Shown here piece after piece: positions 7,069-14,935 of a stretch of DNA of 15,739 bases. Where the stretch lies: positions 1 to 15,739 of the forward strand of contig CAIKYN010000075.1 in assembly GCA_903831635.1 (NCBI GenBank), read 5' to 3'. The notes under the pieces were generated by a model. That model had not been told where the DNA came from, ran no database searches, and saw nothing but the letters and a program-made list of their open reading frames with translations. This DNA comes from an uncultured Spartobacteria bacterium. GTDB taxonomy: Bacteria; Verrucomicrobiota; Verrucomicrobiia; Chthoniobacterales; UBA6821. The position numbers and the translations under genes were made by a program. How positions within the stretch are numbered: position 1 is the first letter of the stretch; each line of letters starts with the position of its first letter.

Positions 7069-7081
7069 GGGTTTAAACCCT
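7068..7081. terminator. Palindrome filling the gap between two convergent stop codons
   Basis: GGGTTTAAACCC (7069-7080) is a perfect palindrome occupying the entire 12-bp gap between the plus-strand TAA (7066-7068) and the minus-strand TGA (7081-7083). It extends to 14 bp (A/T at 7068/7081) and, after a mismatch, CCT/AGG also pair (7064-7066 with 7083-7085). In RNA it gives a TTAA-loop hairpin on both strands, as expected for a bidirectional terminator, but without U-tracts. Confidence 0.5.
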
Positions 7082-8484
7082 CAGGACTTCTTGTTGACCA
7101 TTTCATCCAGCTCCTCGGCTGGATAGGTCCAGATCTCGCTGAGTGTCGGGTGGTAGTGGGGCACCAAGGCAAGTTGACCTGCCGTTGCGTTGAAGGCCAT
7201 GGCGACAACGATTTCATGGATGAGCTCCGATCCTTCGGGACCAACAACAGCTCCCCCCAGAATACGCCCATCGCAGGCGTCAGCGATCAGTTTCACAAAA
7301 CCATCGGTCTCACTCTTCACGATCGATTTGCCATGATCGGCAAAGGGATAGCTCGCTGCAATGACCTGCAGACCCATTTCACAGGCTTCCTGCTCTGTCA
7401 TGCCACACGATGCCATCTGCGGCTCCGTGAATGCGGCGAAGAGCTTGAGTCGGTAATCGATGACAACGGGCTTCCCCCCCTTGAGAAGAGCGGCGGCATT
7501 CTTCGCAGCTGTCTCTCCCTGGGTAATGGCAATATGGACGACCTCGTAGGGACCGCAGCAGTCACCAGCGGCAAAGAGATGCCGTGCCGTGGTCCTCTGC
7601 TCCAGGTCGGTGCAGATGGCTGCCCCCTCAAGAGCCACTCCGGCTTTTTCCAAACCAAGACCGGAGAGATGAGGGCGACGACCGAGTGCATTGAGCACCA
7701 GATCGGCGTCGATCCGCTGTTCTTCATTCCCGTGCTCAAAGAAGACGGAGGAACGATCTCCGGTTTTTTCAATACGCAGCAACCGGGTTCTACAGAGCAC
7801 CTCCATGCCACGCTTGCGGAAGGCCTCTGCTAGGGCATCGGCCACATCGCGATCACTACCGGTGAGGAGTTGAGTGTTGCGCTGAAGGATCGTCACCTTC
7901 GTGCCAAGCGACTCGAGATAGTGAGCCATCTCCAAAGCCACGGGGCCTCCCCCGAGTACTACAGCCGAGGCGGGTATCGCCGTCATCTCGAGCAGATCGT
8001 CGCTGATAAGGCATGATTCGATCCCAGGAACAGGCGGGCGATTGATTACTGAGCCGGTGGCGATGCAGCCGCTTCGTAGAGAGATCATCTGCTCTTCACC
8101 ATCCATCAAGGAGACACGCAGGGAGTGGGGATCGAGGAATTCAGCACGACCACGAATGAAATCAAAACGACCATCCTCCAACTGCCCCTTCCTATAGTCG
8201 GCGAACTCAGCGATGAGTCGCCTCTTACGCGCGATGATCTCACCGGCGTCGAAGCCGATTTTCTCGGCACTCAGTCCGAACTCTCCGGCATGTCGCAGGG
8301 TGCGGTAGCGATTGCCCGACTCGATCAAGGTCTTGCTCGGCATACATCCGCGAAGGATGCATAGTCCCCCCACCTCTTCTCCCCCTTCGATCACCACCGT
8401 GGAGAGTCCCAGGGAGACTGCGGTTCTGGCTGCGGCATATCCGCCACTCCCACCACCGATCACCACGAAATCATATTCCTTCAT
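7081..8484 (-). CDS. Pyridine nucleotide-disulfide oxidoreductase, dihydrolipoamide dehydrogenase-like
   Basis: This 467-residue cytoplasmic flavoenzyme belongs to the class I disulfide oxidoreductase family. FAD is bound by VVIGGGSGGYAAAR (7-20). The redox-active disulfide is C42/C47 in LCILRGCMPSK. The NAD(P)-binding Rossmann motif is in VVLGGGPVALE, and a second FAD motif is LFAAGDC. The C-terminal dimer-interface base is H445 with E450 in HYHPTLSE, as in dihydrolipoamide dehydrogenase. Lpd itself usually reads GGTCLNVGCIPSK, so this CILRGC variant marks an orphan subgroup. The vicinal C-terminal cysteines of mercuric reductase are absent. There are no E1/E2 dehydrogenase genes nearby, so the true substrate (lipoamide, another disulfide or a quinone) is uncertain. 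Only GGGAG directly abutting the ATG could act as a ribosome site, and the spacing is poor. Confidence 0.85.
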   Translation of the reverse strand: MKEYDFVVIGGGSGGYAAARTAVSLGLSTVVIEGGEEVGGLCILRGCMPSKTLIESGNRYRTLRHAGEFGLSAEKIGFDAGEIIARKRRLIAEFADYRKGQLEDGRFDFIRGRAEFLDPHSLRVSLMDGEEQMISLRSGCIATGSVINRPPVPGIESCLISDDLLEMTAIPASAVVLGGGPVALEMAHYLESLGTKVTILQRNTQLLTGSDRDVADALAEAFRKRGMEVLCRTRLLRIEKTGDRSSVFFEHGNEEQRIDADLVLNALGRRPHLSGLGLEKAGVALEGAAICTDLEQRTTARHLFAAGDCCGPYEVVHIAITQGETAAKNAAALLKGGKPVVIDYRLKLFAAFTEPQMASCGMTEQEACEMGLQVIAASYPFADHGKSIVKSETDGFVKLIADACDGRILGGAVVGPEGSELIHEIVVAMAFNATAGQLALVPHYHPTLSEIWTYPAEELDEMVNKKS

Positions 8485-8510
8485 CTCCCTAATCTGAGGC
8501 TGAAATTTTG

Positions 8511-8598
8511 AATATGGAACTCAGGAAATCAGGAAAATGAATTTATGAAGGTATTTTTGCGATTCTTTCCTACTTCATGAGTTTCTGAGTTCCATATT
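8511..8598. repeat. 88-bp intergenic inverted repeat built from short degenerate units
   Basis: AATATGGAACTCAG (8511-8524) is perfectly inverted at 8585-8598, with 60 bp between the arms. Each arm continues inward as degenerate ~8-mers: GGAACTCA, GGAAATCA and GGAAAATG on the left, and GGAACTCA, GAAACTCA and TGAAGTAG when the right arm is read on the minus strand. The interior has no start-to-stop frame of note. Confidence 0.7.
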
Positions 8599-8652
8599 AT
8601 TTTCTCTACCCAAGATATGGTGTCTATCTCTTTGAGTTAGCCCCATATCATG

Positions 8653-8683
8653 CGCTTTTGGGCGGAAAACACCCAAAAAAGCG
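8653..8683 (+). promoter_or_regulatory. Hairpin in the gyrB leader
   Basis: CGCTTTTGGG (8653-8662) pairs with CCCAAAAAAGCG (8672-8683), leaving two extra A residues as a bulge and a loop of about nine bases. It lies 80 nt before the gyrB start. Several gyrB genes are controlled in their leaders by supercoiling or attenuation, but no mechanism can be assigned here. I found no convincing -35/-10 pair in 8599-8762. Confidence 0.35.
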
Positions 8684-8762
8684 TTGCCCAGCCCCTCACA
8701 GTTCCCTACCCTACTGGAAACCACGAAACCGCCCATATACACGGGCATTCTGAATCTCTCCC

Positions 8763-11333
8763 ATGGCTAAAAAAGAAAAAGAACCCGTAGAACCGATCAT
8801 CCCCCTCGACGACTCTGATATCCCTGAAAAGCAGGATACCGCAGGAGGTGAGGAATACGGTGCAGCCCAGATTGACAAGCTGGAGGGACTTGAGGCGGTT
8901 CGTAAGCGCCCGGGTATGTACATCGGAGATCCCGATGAGCGCGGACTCCACCACTGCGTCTTCGAGGTTCTCGATAACTCCATCGACGAGCATCTGGCCG
9001 GTTATTGCACCCGTGTCGAGGTGGCGATCCACTCTGATGGATCTGTCTCCATTCGTGATAACGGGCGAGGCATTCCTGTTGAGGTTCATCCCAAATTCAA
9101 GATCCCAACCCTCGAGCTCGTTCTGACCAACCTCCACGCTGGCGGTAAGTTCGGTCAGGGAGCCTACAAATACTCGGGCGGTCTCCATGGCGTCGGTGCG
9201 AAGTGCGTCAACGCACTCTCCACCTGGTTCAAGGTCGAGGTTATGCGCGAGGGAAAGGTCCACTTCATGTCCTTCGCCCAAGGCAAGACCACTCAGCCTC
9301 TCACTGTTCTCAGCGAGCTGAAGAACAAGAAGCAAACCGGCACTTTCGTCACCTTCCTACCTGATCCGGAGATCTTCACAATCACTGTCACATTCAAGTT
9401 TGAGCGCCTTGCGGGCCGCCTTCGCGAACTCGCGTTCTTGAACCCCGGCATCGAGATTGTCCTTACTGATGAGCGTGACGATGAGGAGCACCGCCCGCGT
9501 TCGGAAACCTTCTTCTACAAGCACGGCATCCAAGAGTTTGTCCGTCAGCTCGGTGAGACTCGCACAGTCCTCCACCCGAAGCCGATCGTTATTTCGCGCC
9601 AGCGCGACGAGATCTTCGTCGATGCAGTTCTTCAATACAACGACTCCTATACGGATCAGATCCTTTGCTTCGCTAACTCCATCCCGAATCCCGATGGCGG
9701 CACTCACTTGACCGGACTTCGCACCGCACTCACCCGTGCGATCAACCAGTACGCGAAGGCAAACAATATCCTCAAGGAGAAGGATCCCGCCCTCTCCGGC
9801 GATGACGTTCGTGAAGGACTTACCGCTGTGCTGAGCGTCAAACTTCCACACCCTCGTTTCGAGTCCCAGACCAAGGTCAAGCTCGTCAACACCGAGGTCG
9901 AGGGTGTCGTGAATTCCTCGATCTACGAGGGGCTCATGGATCACTTCGATCAGAATCCTCCGGTCGCCAAGAAGGTCATCGAGAAGGCCCTCACTGCAGC
10001 ACGCGCGCGTGAGGCCGCGCGCAAGGCCCGCGAGACCGTCCGCAAGAGCGCCCTCACAGGGGGTGGACTCCCCGGCAAGCTGGCCGATTGCTCGGAGCGT
10101 GATCCTTCTCTCACTGAACTCTACATCGTCGAGGGTGACTCGGCAGGTGGCTCCGCCAAGCAAGGGCGCGACCGTCGCTTCCAGGCGATCCTTCCGATTC
10201 GAGGCAAGCTCATCAACGTTCAGAAGGCCCGTCTCGACAAGGTCCTCCAGAACACCGAAATCCAGACCATGATCACGGCGATCGGTACCGGTATCGGGGA
10301 TGGTGACCAGGAGGGTGCCTTCAATATCGAGAAGCTTCGCTATGGACGCATCGTCATCATGACCGATGCCGACGTCGACGGCTCGCACATCAGGACTCTA
10401 CTCCTTACCTTCTTCTACAACCAGATGCCTCAGCTTATTCGCCGTGGGCATATCTTCATCGCCCAGCCACCACTCTACCAGATCAAGCGTAAGAAGCGTG
10501 AGGAGTACGTCGACGACGACGTCCAACTCAACCGCATCCTCATCTCCCTCGGAGCCGAGGAGCTGAAGCTCGTCTCACTTCCCGACAAGAAAGAGATCGC
10601 GGCTGCTCCCTTCAAGGAGATCCTAGAACTCCTCGACAGGCTTGAGAAATCAAGCGAAGCCATACGCCGTCTTGGTGGGGATTTCGAGGCTTACCTGCAT
10701 GCCCGCTCGCCCGAGGGAGTCCTCCCTGCCTATCTCGTCGTTATCCGTAACGGCAATGAGGAGAGCGTCGAGTATTTCCATAACGAGACAGAACTACGTG
10801 ACTTCACGGCCAAGAACATCGATCTCAATCTTTTCGATGCCGAGCCCTCCGAAGGGGAGAGCGCCGAAGGGGAGAAAGTCGTGGCCAAAGTGGACAAGAA
10901 TGCACGCCGTCGCCGCGCCCGTCTCGTCGAAATTCATCAGTCCAAGAGCATCGAGAAACTCATGGGAGAGCTCTCCAAGAAAGGCTTCAAGATCGAGCAC
11001 TACGCCGATAGCAAGACCCCGCTCTTCCACCTCATCGACGGCGATACCACCCACGAAATCTTTGCGATTCCACGCATCCTTGAAATGGTCAAGGAAGTCG
11101 GTCGCCGTGGTGTCCAGGTCAAACGATTCAAGGGTCTTGGAGAAATGAACGCCAAGGAGCTCTACGAGACAGCCATGAATCCTGAGCGCCGCCGCTTCCT
11201 CAAGGTCGAACTCAACGATGACAACTCCCTCGAGGCCGGACGTATGTTCGACATCCTCATGGGTGACGTGGTCGAACCGCGACGCATCTTCATTGAAGAT
11301 AATGCCCTCAACGTCCGCAACCTGGACGTCTAA
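8763..11333 (+). CDS. gyrB: DNA gyrase subunit B, long form with insertion after TOPRIM
   Basis: GyrB is the ATPase and TOPRIM subunit of DNA gyrase, which forms A2B2 with GyrA and introduces negative supercoils. The GHKL ATPase shows VRKRPGMYIGD, then E68 and N72 in FEVLDNSID, and GVGAKCVNALS. The TOPRIM domain has the metal-binding E457 in YIVEGDSAGG and D535/D537 in DADVDG. The C-terminal QVKRFKGLGEMN and the NALNVRNLDV end are typical. At 856 residues it is longer than the ~640-residue Gram-positive form and slightly longer than the 804-residue E. coli form. The excess lies mostly at about 590-770, between the TOPRIM core and KRFKGLGEM, including an acidic SEGES/AEGEK stretch (696-705). 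The ATG lacks a Shine-Dalgarno and follows the pyrimidine tract TCTCTCCC. gyrA is not adjacent. Confidence 0.97.
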   Translation: MAKKEKEPVEPIIPLDDSDIPEKQDTAGGEEYGAAQIDKLEGLEAVRKRPGMYIGDPDERGLHHCVFEVLDNSIDEHLAGYCTRVEVAIHSDGSVSIRDNGRGIPVEVHPKFKIPTLELVLTNLHAGGKFGQGAYKYSGGLHGVGAKCVNALSTWFKVEVMREGKVHFMSFAQGKTTQPLTVLSELKNKKQTGTFVTFLPDPEIFTITVTFKFERLAGRLRELAFLNPGIEIVLTDERDDEEHRPRSETFFYKHGIQEFVRQLGETRTVLHPKPIVISRQRDEIFVDAVLQYNDSYTDQILCFANSIPNPDGGTHLTGLRTALTRAINQYAKANNILKEKDPALSGDDVREGLTAVLSVKLPHPRFESQTKVKLVNTEVEGVVNSSIYEGLMDHFDQNPPVAKKVIEKALTAARAREAARKARETVRKSALTGGGLPGKLADCSERDPSLTELYIVEGDSAGGSAKQGRDRRFQAILPIRGKLINVQKARLDKVLQNTEIQTMITAIGTGIGDGDQEGAFNIEKLRYGRIVIMTDADVDGSHIRTLLLTFFYNQMPQLIRRGHIFIAQPPLYQIKRKKREEYVDDDVQLNRILISLGAEELKLVSLPDKKEIAAAPFKEILELLDRLEKSSEAIRRLGGDFEAYLHARSPEGVLPAYLVVIRNGNEESVEYFHNETELRDFTAKNIDLNLFDAEPSEGESAEGEKVVAKVDKNARRRRARLVEIHQSKSIEKLMGELSKKGFKIEHYADSKTPLFHLIDGDTTHEIFAIPRILEMVKEVGRRGVQVKRFKGLGEMNAKELYETAMNPERRRFLKVELNDDNSLEAGRMFDILMGDVVEPRRIFIEDNALNVRNLDV
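10849..10875 (+). repeat. 15-bp-period tandem duplication within gyrB
   Basis: CCGAAGGGGAGA occurs at 10849-10860 and 10864-10875, in frame, encoding the consecutive SEGES and AEGEK units of the acidic linker in the GyrB insertion. The 15-bp period keeps the frame, as expected from slippage in a tolerant loop. Confidence 0.7.
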
Positions 11334-11350
11334 GGGAGGCACTCTAGATC

Positions 11351-11376
11351 CCAAGGCTTGGAAATCCAAGCCTTGG
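11351..11376 (+). terminator. Perfect 11-bp hairpin after gyrB
   Basis: CCAAGGCTTGG (11351-11361), loop AAAT and CCAAGCCTTGG (11366-11376) form an uninterrupted 11-bp stem beginning 18 nt after the gyrB stop. The stem is strong enough to terminate or protect the 3' end, but it is followed by TGTGGGTG rather than a U-run. Confidence 0.6.
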
Positions 11377-11653
11377 TGTGGGTGAAGTTATCTTGAGTGG
11401 AGGGCAAGGCGTGAAAGCGTAGCGGTAGAGTCCTACCTCGGGCGAACAACAACGTAGCTATCCGCCGACATCCCAAGTCTACCCCTAGAGCAGTTTCTTT
11501 TTATCTTGTCGCAATGAGGAAGAAGGTAGCCATAAGATGCGCGGGAGGTTACTTCTTCTGCCCTGTTTGATTTTGAGCTTTTTGTGCCTTTTGTGGCCAA
11601 TCCTCTCAGTTTTTATCCTTGTAAACTAAGCGACATATTAAACCAAAATCGCT
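11377..11653. other. gyrB-argB spacer with structured, apparently non-coding sequence
   Basis: No gene is visible between the gyrB hairpin and the argB stop. Two structured parts stand out. At 11422-11465, GGTAG/CTACC (11424-11428 with 11433-11437) forms a small hairpin, and CGGTAG can alternatively pair with CTATCCG (11458-11464). At 11519-11558, GAAGAAGGTAGCC and GGTTACTTCTTC form a 12-bp stem with one bulged G and one G-U pair, followed by T-rich sequence. The second stem could terminate transcription from gyrB. The first could belong to a small RNA or a decayed repeat. Confidence 0.4.
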
Positions 11654-12535
11654 CTAAGGGGTAATTTCCGTACCGACGCCCTCTTCCGAAAAGGCTTCGA
11701 GAAGCACTGCATGCGGCACTCCGGCTCCGAGAAGATGGACCTTGCCCAGCCCATGGGCCAATGCCTTGGTAGCGGAGCGGACTTTGGGGATCATTCCCCC
11801 GGCGATCACGCCACGGTCGATGAGTTCTTCGGTCTGGGAGGCGGTGAGTCCATGAATGAGTGATTGAGGATCCTGAGGGTCCTTCATTAGTCCCGGCACA
11901 TCACTCAGGAAGATTAACTTGCTTGCAGGCAATGCTGCGGCCAGAGCGGCGGCTGAAACATCAGCATTGATATTCATCGCCTCGCCAGTTGGCAGAGCTC
12001 CCAGCGGAGAGATGACAGGCACCGCACCCGCCGCAAGAGCCTCGCGAACGGAATCGGCATTGACCTCCTCGGCCTCACCGACAAATCCAAGATCGATTTC
12101 CTTATCATCAGGTCCAGCCACAGTGGGCAGTTTGCTTGCGATAAAAACATTCCTACCGGAAATCCCAACGGACTTCACGCCAAGCGCCTCCAGTTGTTTC
12201 ACGATCCCAGGATTCACCTCGTCATCAAGCACCGAGCGAACGATCTCAACAGTGGCGGCATCGGTGACTCGGAGACCATTGACGAACTGAGGGGTCAGTC
12301 CCTGTTCCTTCATCCGTGCATTGATCGCCTTGCCTCCTCCATGGACCAACACAACGCGGATTCCCACGGCATCGAGAAAAGCGATATCGATCAGGAAGCG
12401 TTCCACCTGAGCCTCCGCCTCCATGGTGCTCCCCCCGTACTTGATCAGGAAAATACTGCCTCGGAATTTCTGAAGGTAGGGAAGCGCCTCGACGAGGGTC
12501 TCCGCGCGCTGTCGCGATGTGATCTGGGATGCCAT
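11654..12535 (-). CDS. argB: Acetylglutamate kinase
   Basis: ArgB phosphorylates N-acetyl-L-glutamate using ATP, the second step of arginine synthesis. The 293 residues match the family. The amino acid kinase fold is shown by the phosphate-binding K32 in IKYGGSTM, the glycine loop VHGGGKAIN (64-72), R89 in GLRVTD (acetylglutamate binding) and NINADVSAAALA. The C-terminal GVGTEI is also conserved. An extra N-terminal helix (about 1-25, including ETLVEALPYLQKF) is the feature that links hexameric, arginine-inhibited enzymes, so feedback inhibition by arginine is likely. It follows argJ with a 6-bp gap, in the same direction, and is the last gene of the cluster. Pyrimidine-rich sequence rather than a Shine-Dalgarno precedes the ATG. 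Confidence 0.95.
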   Translation of the reverse strand: MASQITSRQRAETLVEALPYLQKFRGSIFLIKYGGSTMEAEAQVERFLIDIAFLDAVGIRVVLVHGGGKAINARMKEQGLTPQFVNGLRVTDAATVEIVRSVLDDEVNPGIVKQLEALGVKSVGISGRNVFIASKLPTVAGPDDKEIDLGFVGEAEEVNADSVREALAAGAVPVISPLGALPTGEAMNINADVSAAALAAALPASKLIFLSDVPGLMKDPQDPQSLIHGLTASQTEELIDRGVIAGGMIPKVRSATKALAHGLGKVHLLGAGVPHAVLLEAFSEEGVGTEITP

Positions 12536-12541
12536 GAAGGA

Positions 12542-13771
12542 TTAGAGAGAAAACTCGGAGAGATTCAGCCGTACATACTCCTCGGTGAGATCCGTGGTGA
12601 GCAAGCGGGCTTCGCCTTTACCGAGATGGAGGTCGACGGTGACTGCGAACTCTTTTTTTGCAGCGATCTTACGGAGACGGGCCTCGCCCTTCGCGTCCTG
12701 ACATCCCATGCCGCTCTTCGCGGCTCGGACTCCATCATAGGTGATCTCCACCTTGTCTGGATCAAGATGAGCCCCTGCATAGCCTGCAGCATCCAGGATG
12801 CGGCCCCAGTTCGGATCGCTTCCCGCCCAGGCGCATTTCACAAGCTGGGAGTTGGCAATGGCGCGTCCGATCTTATGGGCATCAGCCTCGGACTTCGCCC
12901 CCTGCACGGTGAGCTCGATTACGCGTGAGGTTCCCTCACCATCGGCGACAATGGCTCGGGCGAGATCAGCACAGACGGCATGGAGCGCCTCGGTGAAGGC
13001 TTTCTTCTCGGCGGCGTTTCGGATCGCCACCTTCGATGCACCATTGGCAAGCGTCAGCACCGTATCGTTCGTGCTGCAATCGCCATCCACGGTGATGCAG
13101 TTGAAGGTCTTGGAAGTTACCTCCCCCAGCACCTTGCGAAGGAAGGATGATGGGACGGTAGCATCCGTGGTGATCACGCAGAGCATCGTCGCCATGTTCG
13201 GCGAAATCATTCCCGCACCCTTGGCCATACCACCAATACGGAAAGATTTGGAGCCCACCTTCACCTCGTAGGAGGACTGCTTGGGCACGCTGTCGCTGGT
13301 CATGATCGACTTGGCCGCGGCAGATGCTGCTGCGGGCGATGCTTTTAACGAATCCGCCGCCGATCCGATCCCGGGAAAAATCTTAGGAAGAGGAAGCTGT
13401 ACACCAATGCGTCCCGTGGAGCAGACCAGCACCTCATCGGCATCGATGCCAAGAGCCACGGCAACCGCATTAGCCATCTGCTCGGCTGCGCGTAGTCCGG
13501 GCGTCCCGGTGCAGGCATTGGCATTTCCACTATTGAGTACCACGACTCGTGCTTTCCCATCCTCCAGATGACGGCGTGAGAGTAGGACAGGAGCCGCCTT
13601 GACGAGATTGGTGGTGAAGACTCCTGCAGCAGTAGCGGGCACTTCTGAGACCACGAGGCACAGATCAGAGCGAAGCGGACCCGTGCGCTTGATGCCACAC
13701 GCTGCAGCGGCTGAAAGGAAACCTCGGGCGGCATTGACTCCACCAGGGACACGTTTGATGTTTTTGGACAT
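12542..13771 (-). CDS. argJ: Bifunctional ornithine acetyltransferase / N-acetylglutamate synthase
   Basis: ArgJ moves the acetyl group from N-acetylornithine to glutamate and, in bifunctional members, also acetylates glutamate from acetyl-CoA. It thereby closes the acetyl cycle of arginine synthesis. The protein self-cleaves into alpha and beta chains. The cleavage site and nucleophile are in KGAGMISPNMATML, with the catalytic Thr at residue 199 counted from a GTG at 13783 (195 from the chosen ATG). NSGNANACTG, FNCITVDGDCSTNDT, DGEGTSRVIEL and AGSDPNWGRIL are further family motifs. Whether it is mono- or bifunctional cannot be told. No argA or argE is seen here. The start is placed at ATG 13771 (MSKNIKRVPGG) because GTG 13783 adds only MNSS; the pyrimidine tract TTCCTCT precedes this ATG. 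It lies between argC and argB. Confidence 0.95.
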   Translation of the reverse strand: MSKNIKRVPGGVNAARGFLSAAAACGIKRTGPLRSDLCLVVSEVPATAAGVFTTNLVKAAPVLLSRRHLEDGKARVVVLNSGNANACTGTPGLRAAEQMANAVAVALGIDADEVLVCSTGRIGVQLPLPKIFPGIGSAADSLKASPAAASAAAKSIMTSDSVPKQSSYEVKVGSKSFRIGGMAKGAGMISPNMATMLCVITTDATVPSSFLRKVLGEVTSKTFNCITVDGDCSTNDTVLTLANGASKVAIRNAAEKKAFTEALHAVCADLARAIVADGEGTSRVIELTVQGAKSEADAHKIGRAIANSQLVKCAWAGSDPNWGRILDAAGYAGAHLDPDKVEITYDGVRAAKSGMGCQDAKGEARLRKIAAKKEFAVTVDLHLGKGEARLLTTDLTEEYVRLNLSEFSL

Positions 13772-13840
13772 AGAGGAATTCACAGGGATGAAGAGGATAA
13801 ATGGGATGGCTAAAAAAACCTGAATGTAATTCTGTCTGCT

Positions 13841-13863
13841 GACCTAAAAGCCTAAAGTCTAAA
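13841..13863 (-). repeat. TTAGRCT heptamer-type intergenic repeat, copy C
   Basis: On the minus strand, starting 13 nt after the argC stop codon, the spacer reads TTTAGACT, TTAGGCT and TTTAGGTC followed by AG. Unit order and orientation relative to the upstream gene match copy A after cysK. It lies inside the argC-argJ spacer of about 105 bp. Confidence 0.5.
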
Positions 13864-13876
13864 TCGCTAGAGTCTT

Positions 13877-14935
13877 TTAGATCAGCCCCTCTGTCTCGGG
13901 AAGCCCGGCCCGCACATTGAAGCACTGGACCGCCTGTCCAGCGGCTCCCTTCACAAGATTATCGATCACGGAGAGGATCACCACTCGGCCCGTCCTTGGC
14001 TCATCGAAGAGTGCAATGTCGCAGAAATTGGTTCCGGTGACATGCTTGGTCTCCGGAGGTTGTTCTCGGATCCTGACAAAGGGATCGTTTGAGTAGGTCT
14101 CGAGAAGCACCTTCTTGAGATCGGAAGCGTTCTTTCCCTCGGAGGGTGTCGCTACAATCGTGGAGTGAATCCCTCGGTTCATCGGTGCCAGATGTGGAAT
14201 GAAGGTGATCGCTACCTTTTTTCCCGCCGCATGTGAAAGCTGTTGCTCGATCTCGGAGAGATGCCGATGCCTTGGAAGACCATACGCCCGCATATTCTCA
14301 TTGCACTCTGCGTAGAGGTAGTCGACGGCCGCTTTCTTTCCCGCGCCGCTGACACCGCTGGCACTGGAAGCCACTATCCCAGTCGGATCAAGGAAACCTG
14401 CCTTGAGCAGAGGCACAAGAGGTAGCTGGATACTTGTCGGATAGCACCCCGCACAGGCGATGAGTGGCGAAGCCTTGATGGCTTCTCGCGAGAGTTCAGG
14501 AATCGCATAGATGGCCTCCTGCAGAAGCTCCGGCGCAGGATGTTCCCCACCATAGTAGTCGGCATACACCATGGCCTCCCGCAGTCGAAAATCAGCGCTC
14601 AGATCAATCACCACCTTGCCTGCCTTGAGCGCTGCTGTCGCATACTCCGCAGCAACACCGTGAGGCAACGCCAGGAAGACCACTCCTACATCGCACGCCG
14701 CAACATTGGTCGGATCAGCTTCGGTAAAGAGGAGCGAAGCAATTTTTAGTCCCGTAAACCGGGGCATCACCTCCCCGAGCGACTTGCCTGCATGCTGCCT
14801 GGAAAAGACCGCAGTGACTTCGGCAGAGGGATGCCGATCGAGCAGGGCGCAAAGCTCCTCTCCCGAGTAGCCGCTGGCACCCACGATTGCCACCTTGAGA
14901 AGCGCAGGATCAGTCTTGGAAGTAGACGATGTCAT
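13877..14935 (-). CDS. argC: N-acetyl-gamma-glutamyl-phosphate reductase
   Basis: ArgC reduces N-acetylglutamyl phosphate to the semialdehyde with NADPH, the third step of arginine synthesis. The 352 residues fit the family. VAIVGASGYSGEELCALLDRHP (15-36) is the NADP-binding start of the Rossmann fold. The acylating cysteine is C164 in CAGCYPTS, and the catalytic His is probably H223 in GLPRHRHLSEIEQ. IPHLAPMNRGI (247-256) and a C-terminal dimerisation region follow. ATG at 14935 gives a short polar leader before the Rossmann fold. No Shine-Dalgarno is evident in TCTAATTGCATT before the ATG. It is first in the argC-argJ-argB order on the minus strand. A promoter should lie between it and vapB, but none is convincing. 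Confidence 0.95.
   Translation of the reverse strand: MTSSTSKTDPALLKVAIVGASGYSGEELCALLDRHPSAEVTAVFSRQHAGKSLGEVMPRFTGLKIASLLFTEADPTNVAACDVGVVFLALPHGVAAEYATAALKAGKVVIDLSADFRLREAMVYADYYGGEHPAPELLQEAIYAIPELSREAIKASPLIACAGCYPTSIQLPLVPLLKAGFLDPTGIVASSASGVSGAGKKAAVDYLYAECNENMRAYGLPRHRHLSEIEQQLSHAAGKKVAITFIPHLAPMNRGIHSTIVATPSEGKNASDLKKVLLETYSNDPFVRIREQPPETKHVTGTNFCDIALFDEPRTGRVVILSVIDNLVKGAAGQAVQCFNVRAGLPETEGLI

Noticed and set aside
7081..8484. Mercuric reductase assignment
   Set aside because: No N-terminal heavy-metal domain, no vicinal C-terminal cysteines and no mer genes nearby. The C-terminus has the His-Pro-Thr...Glu of lipoamide dehydrogenase instead.
9357..10388. A 343-codon open frame on the minus strand opposite gyrB
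   Set aside because: It is fully antisense to conserved GyrB motifs, resembles no family and has the skewed composition expected of a shadow frame in G+C-rich DNA.
11334..11653. A tRNA or known structural RNA in the gyrB-argB spacer
   Set aside because: No cloverleaf, T-loop (GTTCGAATC-like) or CCA end could be found. The structure is too loose for a named RNA.
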